A stretch of DNA of 64,000 nt from CAXXOK01 sp035353615 (lineage in GTDB: Bacteria; Bacillota; Clostridia; Christensenellales; Aristaeellaceae), in contig DAOPZY010000010.1 in NCBI GenBank assembly GCA_035353615.1, forward strand, positions 17,119 to 81,118. The letters run 5' to 3'. The position numbers and the translations under genes are program-made. Below are positions 44,093-53,310 of the stretch, piece by piece (the stretch's first letter is position 1; each line of letters starts with the position of its first letter). Under the pieces are notes generated by a model. The model did not search any database. It was given only the letters and a program-made list of their open reading frames with translations, and was not told where the DNA came from.

Positions 44093-45253
44093 ATGCAAAA
44101 GCATCTAGAAAGGCGGCCTCATTTTCTGTTCATTTTTCTGATGCTGCTGGTTTATCTGCCTGTGTTTTTCTGTTTGGCCGTACTGCGGGCACGATGGTTT
44201 GGCTGGGCGATGGCGGCGCTTTCGTTCTGGATGCTTTTTTGGATGCACGGAAGGCCTTTCTGGCACGGGTGGCGGATTCTGGTGTTTTCCATAAGCGCCT
44301 ATCTGGTTGTGTTTGTGGGCATGTATATCGCGCGGCCCGATTGGGAAGTGTCGCTGCCGTCCCAGATTGGCAGCGGCATTGTGCGCACGTTTACCAGCCT
44401 GCCCAAAAATGAGCAGGATTTTGGAAAATCCATTTTGATGGACAGCGATTGGACGCCGCCGGACGGTTACGCCTGCAAGGTGGTCAACCTCTCCCATGCC
44501 AAACTGGAGCTGCTGTACCCGACGGATGGCAACAGCGTGCACGCGCTGCTTCAACTTCACGGCGGCGCGTTTATTGCGGGGTTAAATGATCTGTACCGGA
44601 AATTCGCCGTGCGGTACAGTCAGCTGTATGATAACTGTCTGGTTGCGACGCTGGATTACCGGCTCGCGCCCCAATATGCCTATCCCGCCCAGCAAACGGA
44701 CGCGATGGACGCCTGGCTTTACCTGAGGGATTCGCTCAGCTACCCGGCGGATCGGATTGTGGTAGCCGGGGATAGCGCGGGCGGCAACCTTGCGCTATCG
44801 CTGGGGCTTCGGCTCAGGGACGCGGGCGAGGCGCTGCCCGCGGGCTTTGTGTGCATGTCGCCTTGGGCGGACCTGAGCAATTCCGGGGCCTCCCACGTGT
44901 ATAACGCGACGGTAGACCCGTCGTTTGGGATTGCCGCGGCAGATTTTCACGGCCAGCCTGTAGGCGTGGACAGCGACTATACCGCCGGGTTGGACGCAAC
45001 CGACCCGTATCTATCGCCCTCGTTTGGCGATTATCACGATTTTCCGCCCATGCTGTTACAGGCCGGGAGCATCGAAGTGCTCCTGAGCGACAGTGAAATG
45101 GTTTATGAAAATGCGCGCGATTATGGGGTAGACTGTACCTTAACGGTATACAAGGGCATGTTCCATGTGTTTCAGGGCGCGATGGATTTGTTGCCGGAAA
45201 GCGCCAGCGCATGGGAAGAAGTGGGGCGATTTTTAGCCAAGCTGGCAAAATAA
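44093..45253 (+). CDS. Membrane-anchored alpha/beta hydrolase (HSL-type esterase)
   Basis: A 386-residue protein. Three hydrophobic segments occupy about residues 12-85. An alpha/beta-hydrolase of the hormone-sensitive lipase family follows: the oxyanion HGGAF motif near residue 157, the nucleophile elbow GDSAGG near 225, and a catalytic His in MFHVFQGAM near 362. An extracytoplasmic active domain tethered by the N-terminus is likely but not proven. AAAGGAG precedes the ATG, 12 bases after the peptidase gene, so it is the last gene of the three-gene operon. Confidence 0.88.
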   Translation: MQKHLERRPHFLFIFLMLLVYLPVFFCLAVLRARWFGWAMAALSFWMLFWMHGRPFWHGWRILVFSISAYLVVFVGMYIARPDWEVSLPSQIGSGIVRTFTSLPKNEQDFGKSILMDSDWTPPDGYACKVVNLSHAKLELLYPTDGNSVHALLQLHGGAFIAGLNDLYRKFAVRYSQLYDNCLVATLDYRLAPQYAYPAQQTDAMDAWLYLRDSLSYPADRIVVAGDSAGGNLALSLGLRLRDAGEALPAGFVCMSPWADLSNSGASHVYNATVDPSFGIAAADFHGQPVGVDSDYTAGLDATDPYLSPSFGDYHDFPPMLLQAGSIEVLLSDSEMVYENARDYGVDCTLTVYKGMFHVFQGAMDLLPESASAWEEVGRFLAKLAK

Positions 45254-45272
45254 AACCAATGCTGGCGACCAA

Positions 45273-45438
45273 TCCCTCGCCGCAGCGAAGCCGGGTCAAG
45301 GGCGAAACCCTTGTCAGGGTGCAGGGATGAAATCCCTGCCGGGGCATGGGGCGGAGCCCCAAACCTCCTGCCGCAGCGCAATCCCAACCAGCGAGCGAAC
45401 AGCCCGCAGGGCTATGAGGCGAGCGGCAAAAGCGCAAT
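45273..45438 (-). repeat. 188-bp repeat, locus 3, unit 1
   Basis: Same family as 30367-30718 in the opposite orientation: CCGCAGCGAAGCCGGGTCAA at one end, the hairpin string AAGGGCGAAACCCTT, CAGGGATGAAATCCCTG, GGGGCGGAGCCCC, and GGGCTATGAGGCGAGCGGC at the other end. It lies between the convergent esterase and HAD genes. Confidence 0.9.
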
Positions 45439-45459
45439 GTGGAACAGGGCACACAGCTC

Positions 45460-45627
45460 ACCCCTCGCCGCAGCGAAGCCGGGTCAAGGGCGAAACCCTT
45501 GTCAGGGTGCAGGGATGAAATCCCTGCCGGGGCATGGGGCGGAGCCCCAAACCTCCTGCCGCAGCGCAATCCCAACCAGCGAGCGAACAGCCCGCAGGGC
45601 TATGAGGCGAGCGGCAAAAGCACTATG
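45460..45627 (-). repeat. 188-bp repeat, locus 3, unit 2
   Basis: About 157 bases are identical to unit 1, offset by 187 bases. A truncated third unit start (GCGAATCCGGGTCAAGCG) follows at about 45660. Confidence 0.9.
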
Positions 45628-45691
45628 CAGAAGAAAGGCACAAACCCATTCTTCGTCTCAGCGAATCCGGGTCAAGCGTTCCAAGATCAAC

Positions 45692-45733
45692 AAACGCGAA
45701 GGCTGGGGTACCCCCCACGCCTTCGCGTTTTAA
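45692..45733 (+). terminator. Bidirectional intrinsic terminator
   Basis: AAACGCGAAGGC (45692-45703) pairs exactly with GCCTTCGCGTTT (45719-45730), followed by TAATT. It serves the esterase operon and possibly the convergent HAD gene. Confidence 0.8.
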
Positions 45734-45814
45734 TTCATTCCATCCTTCATTGCGCCTGCGCCGTCCCCCAAGGCGTATCCAACCCATACCCCTACAACAA
45801 CCTGAGCTTCTGGT

Positions 45815-46450
45815 TCAACCTTCGCGGGCATGCAGGGCACGGACAATCGCGGTAATCTCCGCCATGGAGCGCACACGGTACTCAGCCGTTACCGCAGGTT
45901 CATACCCATCCGGATCAAACAGTATGCCGTTCGTACCCGCCGCGTGCCCGGATAGCACGTCGATTTCCCGATCTCCAATCATGAAGGTTTGCGCCGGAAC
46001 CATGCCGTGTTTTTGAATCAGATGCAAAATCGCGTCCGGCGCGGGCTTGTCGGCAAAGCCATCTTCCCGGGTAACGGTGTCGGTGAAGCAATCGCTCAGC
46101 CCATCGGCGGTTAACTGGCGAATCGCGCCGTTGTCACGGTGGGTGAACAGGTAGTGGCGACAACCCAACGCCAAGGTGGCGCGCAGGCACTCCGCCATGC
46201 CGGCCATCGGAATAAAGCGGCTCACGCGCGAATGCTCCTCAAAAAAGGCCTTCTGCAACGCGAGCCGATCCAGTCCGAAGCGTTCCGCATAAACGCCGAA
46301 AGCGTAGAACACGGTTTTCTTCATCAAGGCGCGGGCTTCCGCGCCGTCAATCTCCCGCCCAAAGCCGCGCAACGTTGCCTGCATGGCGTGCGTCATCTGC
46401 GGATAGGTGTCGTAGAGCGTCCCGTCAAAATCCCAGATCAGGTGCGTCAT
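45815..46450 (-). CDS. HAD family phosphatase
   Basis: A 211-residue haloacid dehalogenase superfamily hydrolase of the phosphoglycolate phosphatase type. Motif I is DFDGT with D7 as nucleophile and D9 as acid/base. Motif II is FTHRD, motif III includes the KPAPDAI lysine, and motif IV is MIGDREID. A helical cap lies between motifs I and II. The substrate is unknown. It ends 17 bases beyond the CorC-like gene on the same strand, so the two are probably cotranscribed. Confidence 0.9.
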   Translation of the reverse strand: MTHLIWDFDGTLYDTYPQMTHAMQATLRGFGREIDGAEARALMKKTVFYAFGVYAERFGLDRLALQKAFFEEHSRVSRFIPMAGMAECLRATLALGCRHYLFTHRDNGAIRQLTADGLSDCFTDTVTREDGFADKPAPDAILHLIQKHGMVPAQTFMIGDREIDVLSGHAAGTNGILFDPDGYEPAVTAEYRVRSMAEITAIVRALHAREG

Positions 46451-46467
46451 GGTTTCCCAAAATCCCT

Positions 46468-47817
46468 TCAGTGCGCCTCCGCTGTGGGTTCGGCTTCCGT
46501 CGCCTGCAATATTTTACTCACCAGCGCGGTTTCCACACGGTGCTCGCTCAGTTTTTCCACTTCGATGTGCAGGCCGTTCACATCCACAACCGGCTTTGCG
46601 CCGTCGTCAGGGATCGCCGTAAAGCAACTGAAAATCATACCGCCCAGCGTGTCAAATTCCTCGTCCAGCGGCAAATCCACATGCAGGGTATCCGCCAGGG
46701 TTTCCAGATCAACGGTGCCGGAGCAGCGCCACAGGTTTTCTTCCAGCTGGACAATTTCGCTTTCCTCCGCGGGGTCAAACTCATCGTAAATATTGCCCAC
46801 GATTTCTTCCAGCAGGTCCTCCATGGTCACGATGCCGCTCATGCCGCCGTATTCGTCCACAACGATGGCCATGTGCATCTTCCGCTTTTGCATATCCCGA
46901 AATAGCGCGTCCGCCTGCACAGTTTCCGGCACCAGGTAAGCGGGACGCAGCAGCTCCCTGAGGGTTTTGGGCGAATTGCTCTGCGCGTTCAGCAGAAAAT
47001 CGCGGGTATTCAGCACGCCCACGATGTCGTCAATATCCTCGTCATAAACCGGGAAGCGGCTCAGGCCGGACTCCTGTATGGTTTGGATAATATCTTCATA
47101 GCTGTCGTCCAGTTGGATGGTCACCACATCCATCCGGTGGATCATAACCGATTCCGCCGTGGTGTTGTTAAACTCGAAGATGTTTTCGATCATGGTGCGC
47201 TCGTCCTGCTGGATGGTGCCGTTTTCCCCGCCGATATCCACCATCATGCGGATTTCTTCCTCGGTTACCTGATCGTTGGCAGCGTTGGGGTTGATACGGA
47301 AAAGGCGCAGCATCGCATTGGTGCTTTTGGATAGCAGCCACACGATCGGCCGAAAAATTCTCTGCACCGCGCAGATGACGCCGCTGGTGATGCGCGCGAC
47401 CTTCTCGGGGTTTTGCATGGCGATGCGCTTGGGGGTCAGCTCGCCTAAAACCAGCGTAAAATAGCTCAGGATCAGCGTAATCAAAATCAGGCATACGGTA
47501 TTGAGGGATTCTGGGCTGAGCGCGGTAAAGCCGGCGTTTTGCAGGGCCTGCGACAGGCGCGTCGCAAAATGATCCGCCGCGAAGGCGCTGGCCAGAAACC
47601 CGCTCAGGGTGATGCAAACCTGAATGGTGGATAAAAAGTCGTTCGGGGATTCCGCGAGCTTGAGCATCACGGCCGCCTTTTTATCGCCCTCATCCGCCTG
47701 CTTGCGTACTTTGTTGTCGTTCAGGGAAATCACGGCGATTTCTGTCGCGGCGAAAAACGCGTTGACCAGAATGAGAATAAACTGAATGAGCAATTGACCG
47801 CCTATCGGGTCGTCCAA
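46468..47817 (-). CDS. CNNM/CorC (HlyC) family membrane protein with CBS domains
   Basis: A 449-residue protein. A DUF21/CNNM membrane domain with about four segments (1-190) begins IQFILILVNAFFAATEIAVISLN. A CBS pair follows (about 205-335; RMDVVTIQLDD and LRELLRPAYLVPET), with a C-terminal CorC_HlyC domain (about 350-440; VDEYGGMSGIVTMEDLLEEI opens it). The family is linked to magnesium or cobalt efflux, and some members were annotated as haemolysins, which is doubtful. The start is the ATG at 47817. Confidence 0.93.
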   Translation of the reverse strand: MDDPIGGQLLIQFILILVNAFFAATEIAVISLNDNKVRKQADEGDKKAAVMLKLAESPNDFLSTIQVCITLSGFLASAFAADHFATRLSQALQNAGFTALSPESLNTVCLILITLILSYFTLVLGELTPKRIAMQNPEKVARITSGVICAVQRIFRPIVWLLSKSTNAMLRLFRINPNAANDQVTEEEIRMMVDIGGENGTIQQDERTMIENIFEFNNTTAESVMIHRMDVVTIQLDDSYEDIIQTIQESGLSRFPVYDEDIDDIVGVLNTRDFLLNAQSNSPKTLRELLRPAYLVPETVQADALFRDMQKRKMHMAIVVDEYGGMSGIVTMEDLLEEIVGNIYDEFDPAEESEIVQLEENLWRCSGTVDLETLADTLHVDLPLDEEFDTLGGMIFSCFTAIPDDGAKPVVDVNGLHIEVEKLSEHRVETALVSKILQATEAEPTAEAH

Positions 47818-48077
47818 AGAAAAGCCCTCCTTAGTGTGCGTTCCATCGGCATCCCTTTACCGAACCTAATGATTATACCATAGACGGTCGGGGTTTGCAT
47901 ATCATCTGCACCAAGAATTTGCCAATCCGCACTCTCTGGTCCACGCCGCGCGCGCGGGCTGAGCGGCGCTCAGGTAGGTTTCAGCAGCGCAACATCGCGC
48001 GTTTCCGCCCGCCTCGTCCCCCGCCTGTGGCTCCGCCATAAACGATGTTCCCGCCGCAGCAAGGGCGGAACCCTTGC

Positions 48078-48614
48078 CTATCCCCTATCGCAAAAGGGAG
48101 GCTTCCTTCGCCCCGCATGGTGTGCGCGGCTCGCGTCGCAATCGCCGTGCCGGTGGCATTTTGTCGTGCAGGGGCATTCCGCCCGGTCTGCAATCTCCCC
48201 GGCGCGAGAGGCGGGCACCACCCTCACGCCGTTCATTTTCAGGCGTTTGGTTGTCAGGCCGTCCCCTTCCACCAGTCCATCGGCAAAATTGCCGTCATGA
48301 ACCCATCCGCAGCCGCAGGAAGGGCTTTTATCCTGCAACAACGCGCACTCGCAGCCAAGGGTGCGGCACAGGCGAAGCGCCTCCGCGGCCCCTTTTTCAA
48401 ACTGCGGGGTTACATCCGTCCCGGATTTCGCATAAACGCGGCCCTCGCGGATTTCCGACGGTTCCCGGGGGGTGGGAAGGCCGCCGTAGATTTCCGGGCA
48501 GAAGGGGATCAGGGTATGCTTTTTTTGTAACCCGATTACCTCCTCGTTTTGCTTGGAACGGCCGTCATAGCGGCAAGCCATGCCCAGCAGGCAGGCGCTG
48601 ACCAATACTTTCAT
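48078..48614 (-). CDS. DUF523 family protein with C-terminal Cys-rich tail
   Basis: A 178-residue protein. The first 145 residues match DUF523: VLVSACLLGMACRYDG at the start, PFCPEIYGGLPTPREP, and LLQDKSPSCG. The last 35 residues form a small Cys/His-rich segment (CPCTTKCHRHGDC, then RAHH and KPPFC) that looks like a separate metal-binding module. The function is not known. The ATG at 48614 is preceded by AAGGAGGAACC; the frame continues upstream without a good ribosome binding site. Confidence 0.85.
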   Translation of the reverse strand: MKVLVSACLLGMACRYDGRSKQNEEVIGLQKKHTLIPFCPEIYGGLPTPREPSEIREGRVYAKSGTDVTPQFEKGAAEALRLCRTLGCECALLQDKSPSCGCGWVHDGNFADGLVEGDGLTTKRLKMNGVRVVPASRAGEIADRAECPCTTKCHRHGDCDASRAHHAGRRKPPFCDRG

Positions 48615-48722
48615 ACCGGGTTCCTCCTTGATTTGATTTTTAAACCCATTGTACCACAGCACGCAACGCGCGCCAATCCGCGCCGCACCTACATTAGGCC
48701 GCGTCTGGCGCGCCGCCAAAGC

Positions 48723-48751
48723 TTGACACGCGCAACCGCGCGTGATATTCT
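48723..48751 (+). promoter_or_regulatory. Promoter of the sugar transferase operon
   Basis: TTGACA (48723-48728) and TATTCT (48746-48751) are 17 bases apart, giving a leader of about 95 bases. Confidence 0.75.
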
Positions 48752-48852
48752 AACCTTGTTTGAAATCTTGGAAGATTGATGCTTGTAGGTTGGGCGCAAA
48801 CCTCGCTTGGCTCCGCCGGGCACGGGCGCGCGCAACCACAATGGAGGCAGGC

Positions 48853-50796
48853 ATGAGCAGGCGGTATATTCTGTCGCAGGTGGTCAAGACCGTTTTCCAG
48901 TGTTTGCTGTATGTAACGCTTTTTTTATCGTTTTTTTTACCGCTGTCCGTAACCAACCCGCAGATCATCAACCTGAGCCGTACCGCGGCGACGACGATGG
49001 CGACTTTTGCCATCGTGCTTGTTATTTTAACCTACGTGTACGGCGGGTATCAGTTGGGCATCAAAAAAGCGCGGTCCGTGTTTTCCTCCGTGCTGATTGC
49101 CGTTTTGTTCGCGGATGTGTTCACCTACCTGCAATTGGAAATCATGAACGTGAACCCGGCCAAAAACCACCAGCTGATCCTGTTCGGCGAGGATTTTTGG
49201 CTGTTTTGTTCCGCCATCGTGCTTCAGGTAGGGCTGATCTACCTGTTTGTGTGGCTGGGCTACCACTTCTATTTTAAAATCAACCCACCGCAGAAGTGCT
49301 GCATCGTTACTTCCTCGCAGGAGCAGGCCCAGCACATCGCCGAAAAAATCGCCACCTTTCGCCAAAAGTATAAGCTGTGCGATGTGCTGCATTACGAATG
49401 CGCGGATGTTCACCAGACCATTCTGAACCACGACGTTGTTTTTCTCGCCGGCATCCCGGACACCGAAGAAGCCGAGCTGAAATCCTTTTGCTATAAGTAT
49501 GGCAAAACCATGTACCTGCTGGCGGAGCTGGAGGATGTCATCACCTCCACCTCCGAGCAGAGCGTGATTGACGATACGCTTTTTCTCTACATCCACAGGG
49601 TGGAACCTTCGCTGGTGCAGCGCTTTATCAAACGCGCGTCTGATATTGTGATCAGCGTTCTGGGGCTGATTGTCACCAGCCCCCTGATGCTGCTGGCGGC
49701 ACTCCTGATTTTCCTTTCCCACAACGGTCCGATCTTTTTCCGACAAAAGCGTGCGACCATCGGGGGCCGCGTTTTCAACATCATCAAATTCCGAACCATG
49801 TACCGCAACGCCTGCGACACGGCCGGTTCCTCCGCCTGTGAAAACGACGAGCGAATCACCCGCGTGGGCAGGGTGTTGCGGAAATACCGGATCGACGAAT
49901 TGCCCCAGCTTTTTAACGTGCTGGCGGGGGATATGAGCATCGTGGGGCCTCGCCCGGAAATGCTGGAAAATGTGGACCGCTACACGCAGGAAGTGCCGGA
50001 GTTTGAATATCGCAAGCAGATGAAAGCCGGCCTGACAGGCATGGCACAGATTGACGGCAAGTATAACACCGCGCCCAAGGATAAGGTCATTCTCGACCTA
50101 TTGTATATCGAAAATTTCTCTCTGATGCAGGATGCGAAACTCATCCTTCGCACCGCGACCATTTTTTTCCGCCGCGACAGCACGGAAGGTTTCCATGCCC
50201 GCAAGCAGGCGCGTTGCCCTCAAATGCGTTCCGCGGCTCTTGCGGCGCCTGTGGCGGCGGAGTCTGCCGCCCCCGCCGCCGACACGCTCAAACCGAGCGC
50301 CGTTCCCTACGCGACGCCGCCGGATGCCCCAATGCCGGTAGCCGCGGGCATTGCCTTTGTGCATGAGAACATAGCCCGGGAAACACTTCTGGAGGCAAAC
50401 GAAGCCTTCGGAACACCAAGTAGAAAAAGCGAGCCGGTTCGGGATCGTGCTTCGGCAAGAATGGATGGGTCGGCTGATCGCAGCGCTTCCGGGGCGGATG
50501 GCCAAACGGAGGCTCCCGCAATAAAAAGCACGCATGAGGCCGCCAACCCCGATAACCCTCCCCCCTCTGCCCATATGGAAGCCTCGAACGGCGCAGACCC
50601 TGCGGGGGAGGAAAACAAATCGGCTTTTACCCTTGCCCCCGGCGAGGCAGAAGGCGTTGACCCAGCTTTCCCGTTCCACAGCAACGATTCAAGCTCTATC
50701 CAACCGGCCCGAAGCAGCAATCCGCTTGACCCCGAAGCGGATGTGGACAACGGCGGCGCGGACTGTATGATATCCGGCGCACAGGCTGCGCTTTAA
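48853..50796 (+). CDS. Polyprenyl glycosylphosphotransferase with long disordered tail
   Basis: A 647-residue membrane enzyme of the bacterial sugar transferase (WbaP/CpsE) family, which moves a sugar 1-phosphate onto undecaprenyl phosphate to begin a surface glycan. About four N-terminal membrane segments (10-150) and a Rossmann-like region precede a further membrane helix and the catalytic domain (about 255-450), with FIKRASDIVISVLGL, IIKFRTMYRNA and MSIVGPRPEM. Residues 458-647 are a Pro/Ala/Ser/Glu-rich tail without a fold, absent from most relatives. The start is the ATG at 48853 behind GGAGG; the frame opens at 48760. It leads the operon with the nucleotidyltransferase and galE. Confidence 0.92.
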   Translation: MSRRYILSQVVKTVFQCLLYVTLFLSFFLPLSVTNPQIINLSRTAATTMATFAIVLVILTYVYGGYQLGIKKARSVFSSVLIAVLFADVFTYLQLEIMNVNPAKNHQLILFGEDFWLFCSAIVLQVGLIYLFVWLGYHFYFKINPPQKCCIVTSSQEQAQHIAEKIATFRQKYKLCDVLHYECADVHQTILNHDVVFLAGIPDTEEAELKSFCYKYGKTMYLLAELEDVITSTSEQSVIDDTLFLYIHRVEPSLVQRFIKRASDIVISVLGLIVTSPLMLLAALLIFLSHNGPIFFRQKRATIGGRVFNIIKFRTMYRNACDTAGSSACENDERITRVGRVLRKYRIDELPQLFNVLAGDMSIVGPRPEMLENVDRYTQEVPEFEYRKQMKAGLTGMAQIDGKYNTAPKDKVILDLLYIENFSLMQDAKLILRTATIFFRRDSTEGFHARKQARCPQMRSAALAAPVAAESAAPAADTLKPSAVPYATPPDAPMPVAAGIAFVHENIARETLLEANEAFGTPSRKSEPVRDRASARMDGSADRSASGADGQTEAPAIKSTHEAANPDNPPPSAHMEASNGADPAGEENKSAFTLAPGEAEGVDPAFPFHSNDSSSIQPARSSNPLDPEADVDNGGADCMISGAQAAL

Positions 50797-50823
50797 CAAT
50801 CTTCTTGAGGAGGATGACCCCAC

Positions 50824-51729
50824 ATGGACAAAACGCTCTTGATTATGGCGGCTGGCATGGGTTCCCGCTACGGTGGCAATAAGCAGATCGACGGGATGGG
50901 CCCGCACGGCGAAATCCTTTTGGAGTACTCGATTTATGACGCGCTCCAGGCCGGTTTCAACAAGGTTGTGTTTATCATCAAGCGCGATTTTGAGCAGCGC
51001 ATTCGCGACATGGTTGGCGATCAGCTCAGCAAAACGGTCAAGGTGGAGTATGTGTATCAGGAGTTTGATTCGCTCCCCGCTTTTTACCAGATGCCGGCTG
51101 AACGCGTGAAGCCCTTCGGCACCGTGCACGCCATTCTATGCGCCAAGGATGTCATCCATGAGCCGTTTGCCGTTATCAACGCGGACGATTATTACGGCCG
51201 TACCCCCTACCAACTGGTAGGGGACCGGATCGCCACCCTCCGGCCGGAGCATGAGGGCTGCATGGTTGGCTACTACTTAAAAAACACAGTGAGCGATAAC
51301 GGCCACGTAACGCGCGGCGTTTGCCACACCACACCGGAAGGCACCCTCACGGGCGTTACGGAAACCTATAAAATTCAGCCCTTCCCGGACGGCACCATCC
51401 GCGACACCAATTTGGACCCCGCCGGCGTGGTGCTGGACCCGGACAGCCTTGTGAGCATGAACCTGTTCGGCTTTACCCCGTGGATTTTCGAAATTGCCCA
51501 GAAACGCTTTGAAACCTTCCTCAAAGCGCTGAAACCGGAAGACCTCAAAGCGGAGTATGTGCTGCCCGTGCTGATCGATCAGATGATGCGCGAAGATCAC
51601 CTGTCCGTGGACGTGCTCCCGACCGACGCGGTCTGGTTTGGGGTCACCTATAAGGAGGATAAGCCTTTTGTGCAGGCGCAGCTCCAAAAGATGCACACGG
51701 AAGGCATCTACCCTGAAAAGCTGTTTTAG
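50824..51729 (+). CDS. Sugar nucleotidyltransferase family protein
   Basis: A 301-residue nucleotidyltransferase. The N-terminal MAAGMGSRYGGNKQID loop is the NTP-binding signature (GxGxR with a following Lys). The metal-binding Asp pair is in VINADDYYGR near residue 120. The length and C-terminal region are close to proteins annotated as UTP/dTTP-sugar pyrophosphorylase-like that often neighbour galE in gut Clostridia. The exact sugar and nucleotide cannot be assigned. GAGGAGGATG precedes the ATG, 27 bases after the sugar transferase gene. Confidence 0.85.
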   Translation: MDKTLLIMAAGMGSRYGGNKQIDGMGPHGEILLEYSIYDALQAGFNKVVFIIKRDFEQRIRDMVGDQLSKTVKVEYVYQEFDSLPAFYQMPAERVKPFGTVHAILCAKDVIHEPFAVINADDYYGRTPYQLVGDRIATLRPEHEGCMVGYYLKNTVSDNGHVTRGVCHTTPEGTLTGVTETYKIQPFPDGTIRDTNLDPAGVVLDPDSLVSMNLFGFTPWIFEIAQKRFETFLKALKPEDLKAEYVLPVLIDQMMREDHLSVDVLPTDAVWFGVTYKEDKPFVQAQLQKMHTEGIYPEKLF

Positions 51730-51850
51730 CTGAAAAAACCTAAGGGCATGTCGGGCGGAATGCAGTCCGCTTTATGAGGCGGCGCATGACCGCCATTGCT
51801 CTTGTTTTCTGCTGTGGCAGCGTCAATTCAACCGATTGGGAGGCAACAGA

Positions 51851-52867
51851 ATGGCCATATTACTGACTGGCGGCGCGGGCTTCATCGGCTCGCATACCTA
51901 TGTGGAACTGACCAACGCGGGCTTTGAAGCCATCATCGCCGATAACTTTTACAACAGCTCCACCGAAGTGATCGAACGGCTGTCCACCATTACCGGCAAG
52001 CCCGTGCGGTACTATCCGGTGGACGTTTGCGACGGCGACGCGTTGGACGCGGTGTTTCGCAACCACCAGATCGATGCGGTGATCCATTTCGCGGGTTACA
52101 AAGCCGTTGGCGAAAGCGTCCAGAAACCGCTGGAATACTACCGCAACAATCTGGATAGCACCCTGACCCTGTGCGAAACCATGCGCCGGCACGATGTGAA
52201 ACGCATTGTGTTCAGCTCCTCCGCCACGGTTTACGGCACAACGCAAACCATGCCGCTGACGGAATCCATGCCGACCGGCTGTACCAATCCCTATGGTTGG
52301 ACCAAGTACATGATTGAGCAAATCCTCACGGACGTTGCAAAGTCTTACCCCGACTGGGCCATCGCGCTTCTGCGCTATTTTAACCCCATCGGGGCGCATC
52401 AGAGCGGTTTGATCGGCGAGGACCCGGTTGGCGTTCCCAATAACCTGATGCCTTATATTACGCAGGTAGCCTCCGGCAAGCTGAAACAGCTGCGCGTTTT
52501 CGGCAACGACTATCCTACGCCCGACGGCACCGGCGTGCGGGATTATATCCACGTGGTGGACCTGGCAAAGGGACATGTGGCCGCCTGTCAGTATCTGATG
52601 GGGCACAAAGGTTGCGAGGTATTCAACCTTGGCACCGGGATCGGCTACAGCGTGCTTGATTTGGTAAAAACCTTTGAAAAAGTAAATCAGATTCATATTC
52701 CGTATGAGGTAGTGGAGCGCCGTGCCGGCGACATCGCCACCTGTTATGCGGATGTAACCAAGGCCCGCGAGGTTTTAGGCTGGAAAACGGAGAAATCGCT
52801 GGAGGAAATGTGCCGCGACGCGTGGCGCTGGCAAAGCGGAAACCCCGCCGGATACCGTAAAGCCTGA
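51851..52867 (+). CDS. galE: UDP-glucose 4-epimerase
   Basis: A 338-residue extended short-chain dehydrogenase. The NAD site is LTGGAGFIGSHT, the catalytic Ser/Tyr/Lys triad is seen in FSSSATVYG and YGWTKYM (YxxxK), and GalE-specific blocks RYFNPIGAHQSGLIGEDP and VRDYIHVVDLAKGH are present. It interconverts UDP-glucose and UDP-galactose, supplying the glycan operon. The ATG at 51851 follows GGGAGG. About 120 bases separate it from the nucleotidyltransferase gene, with a small hairpin but no clear terminator, so cotranscription is likely. Confidence 0.96.
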   Translation: MAILLTGGAGFIGSHTYVELTNAGFEAIIADNFYNSSTEVIERLSTITGKPVRYYPVDVCDGDALDAVFRNHQIDAVIHFAGYKAVGESVQKPLEYYRNNLDSTLTLCETMRRHDVKRIVFSSSATVYGTTQTMPLTESMPTGCTNPYGWTKYMIEQILTDVAKSYPDWAIALLRYFNPIGAHQSGLIGEDPVGVPNNLMPYITQVASGKLKQLRVFGNDYPTPDGTGVRDYIHVVDLAKGHVAACQYLMGHKGCEVFNLGTGIGYSVLDLVKTFEKVNQIHIPYEVVERRAGDIATCYADVTKAREVLGWKTEKSLEEMCRDAWRWQSGNPAGYRKA

Positions 52868-52869
52868 CC

Positions 52870-53036
52870 CCTCTCGCCGCGGCGAAGATGGGTCAAGGGC
52901 GTAGCCCTTGTCAGGGTGCAGGGGCGAAGCTCCTGCCGGGGTTTGGGTGGAGCCCCAAGCCTAACGCCAGAGCGTGAAACCAATGAGCGAGCGAACAGCC
53001 CGCAGGGCTATGAGGCGAACGGCGGAAACGCATTGC
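52870..53036 (-). repeat. 188-bp repeat, locus 4, unit 1
   Basis: Same family: CTCGCCGCGGCGAAG start, hairpins AAGGGCGTAGCCCTT, CAGGGGCGAAGCTCCTG and TGGAGCCCCA, then CGAGCGAACAGCCCGC and the GGGCTATGAGGCG end. It lies after galE, convergent with phoR. Confidence 0.9.
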
Positions 53037-53056
53037 TGAACAGAGCGCACAAACAC

Positions 53057-53224
53057 TCCCTCGCCGCGGCGAAGATGGGTCAAGGGCGTAGCCCTTGTCA
53101 GGGTGCAGGGGCGAAGCTCCTGCCGGGGTTTGGGTGGAGCCCCAAGCCTAACGCCAGAGCGTGAAACCAATGAGCGAGCGAACAGCCCGCAGGGCTATGA
53201 GGCGAGCGGCGGAAACGCATTGCT
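53057..53224 (-). repeat. 188-bp repeat, locus 4, unit 2
   Basis: Nearly identical to unit 1, about 187 bases downstream, with a spacer (GAGCGCACAAACACTC) like the one at locus 3. Confidence 0.9.
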
Positions 53225-53245
53225 GAACGGAGCGCACAAACACTC

Positions 53246-53306
53246 CCCCGTCGGTGCGGAACCGGGTCAAAAGCAAAGCCCTTGACCCGGTTCCGCACCG
53301 ACGGGG
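53246..53306 (+). repeat. Perfect 25-bp inverted repeat at the end of the locus 4 array
   Basis: Bases 53246-53270 and 53282-53306 are exact reverse complements around an 11-base loop (ends CCCCGTCGGTG and CACCGACGGGG). It sits exactly where a third repeat unit would begin and includes the GGGTCAA/TTGACCC block of the unit, so it looks like an inverted partial unit. Confidence 0.9.
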
Positions 53307-53310
53307 TTCT

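Noticed and set aside
45273..45627. CRISPR array
   Set aside because: Units are about 165 bp with near-identical spacers and only two copies, unlike CRISPR repeats of 25-40 bp with unique spacers; no cas genes are present.
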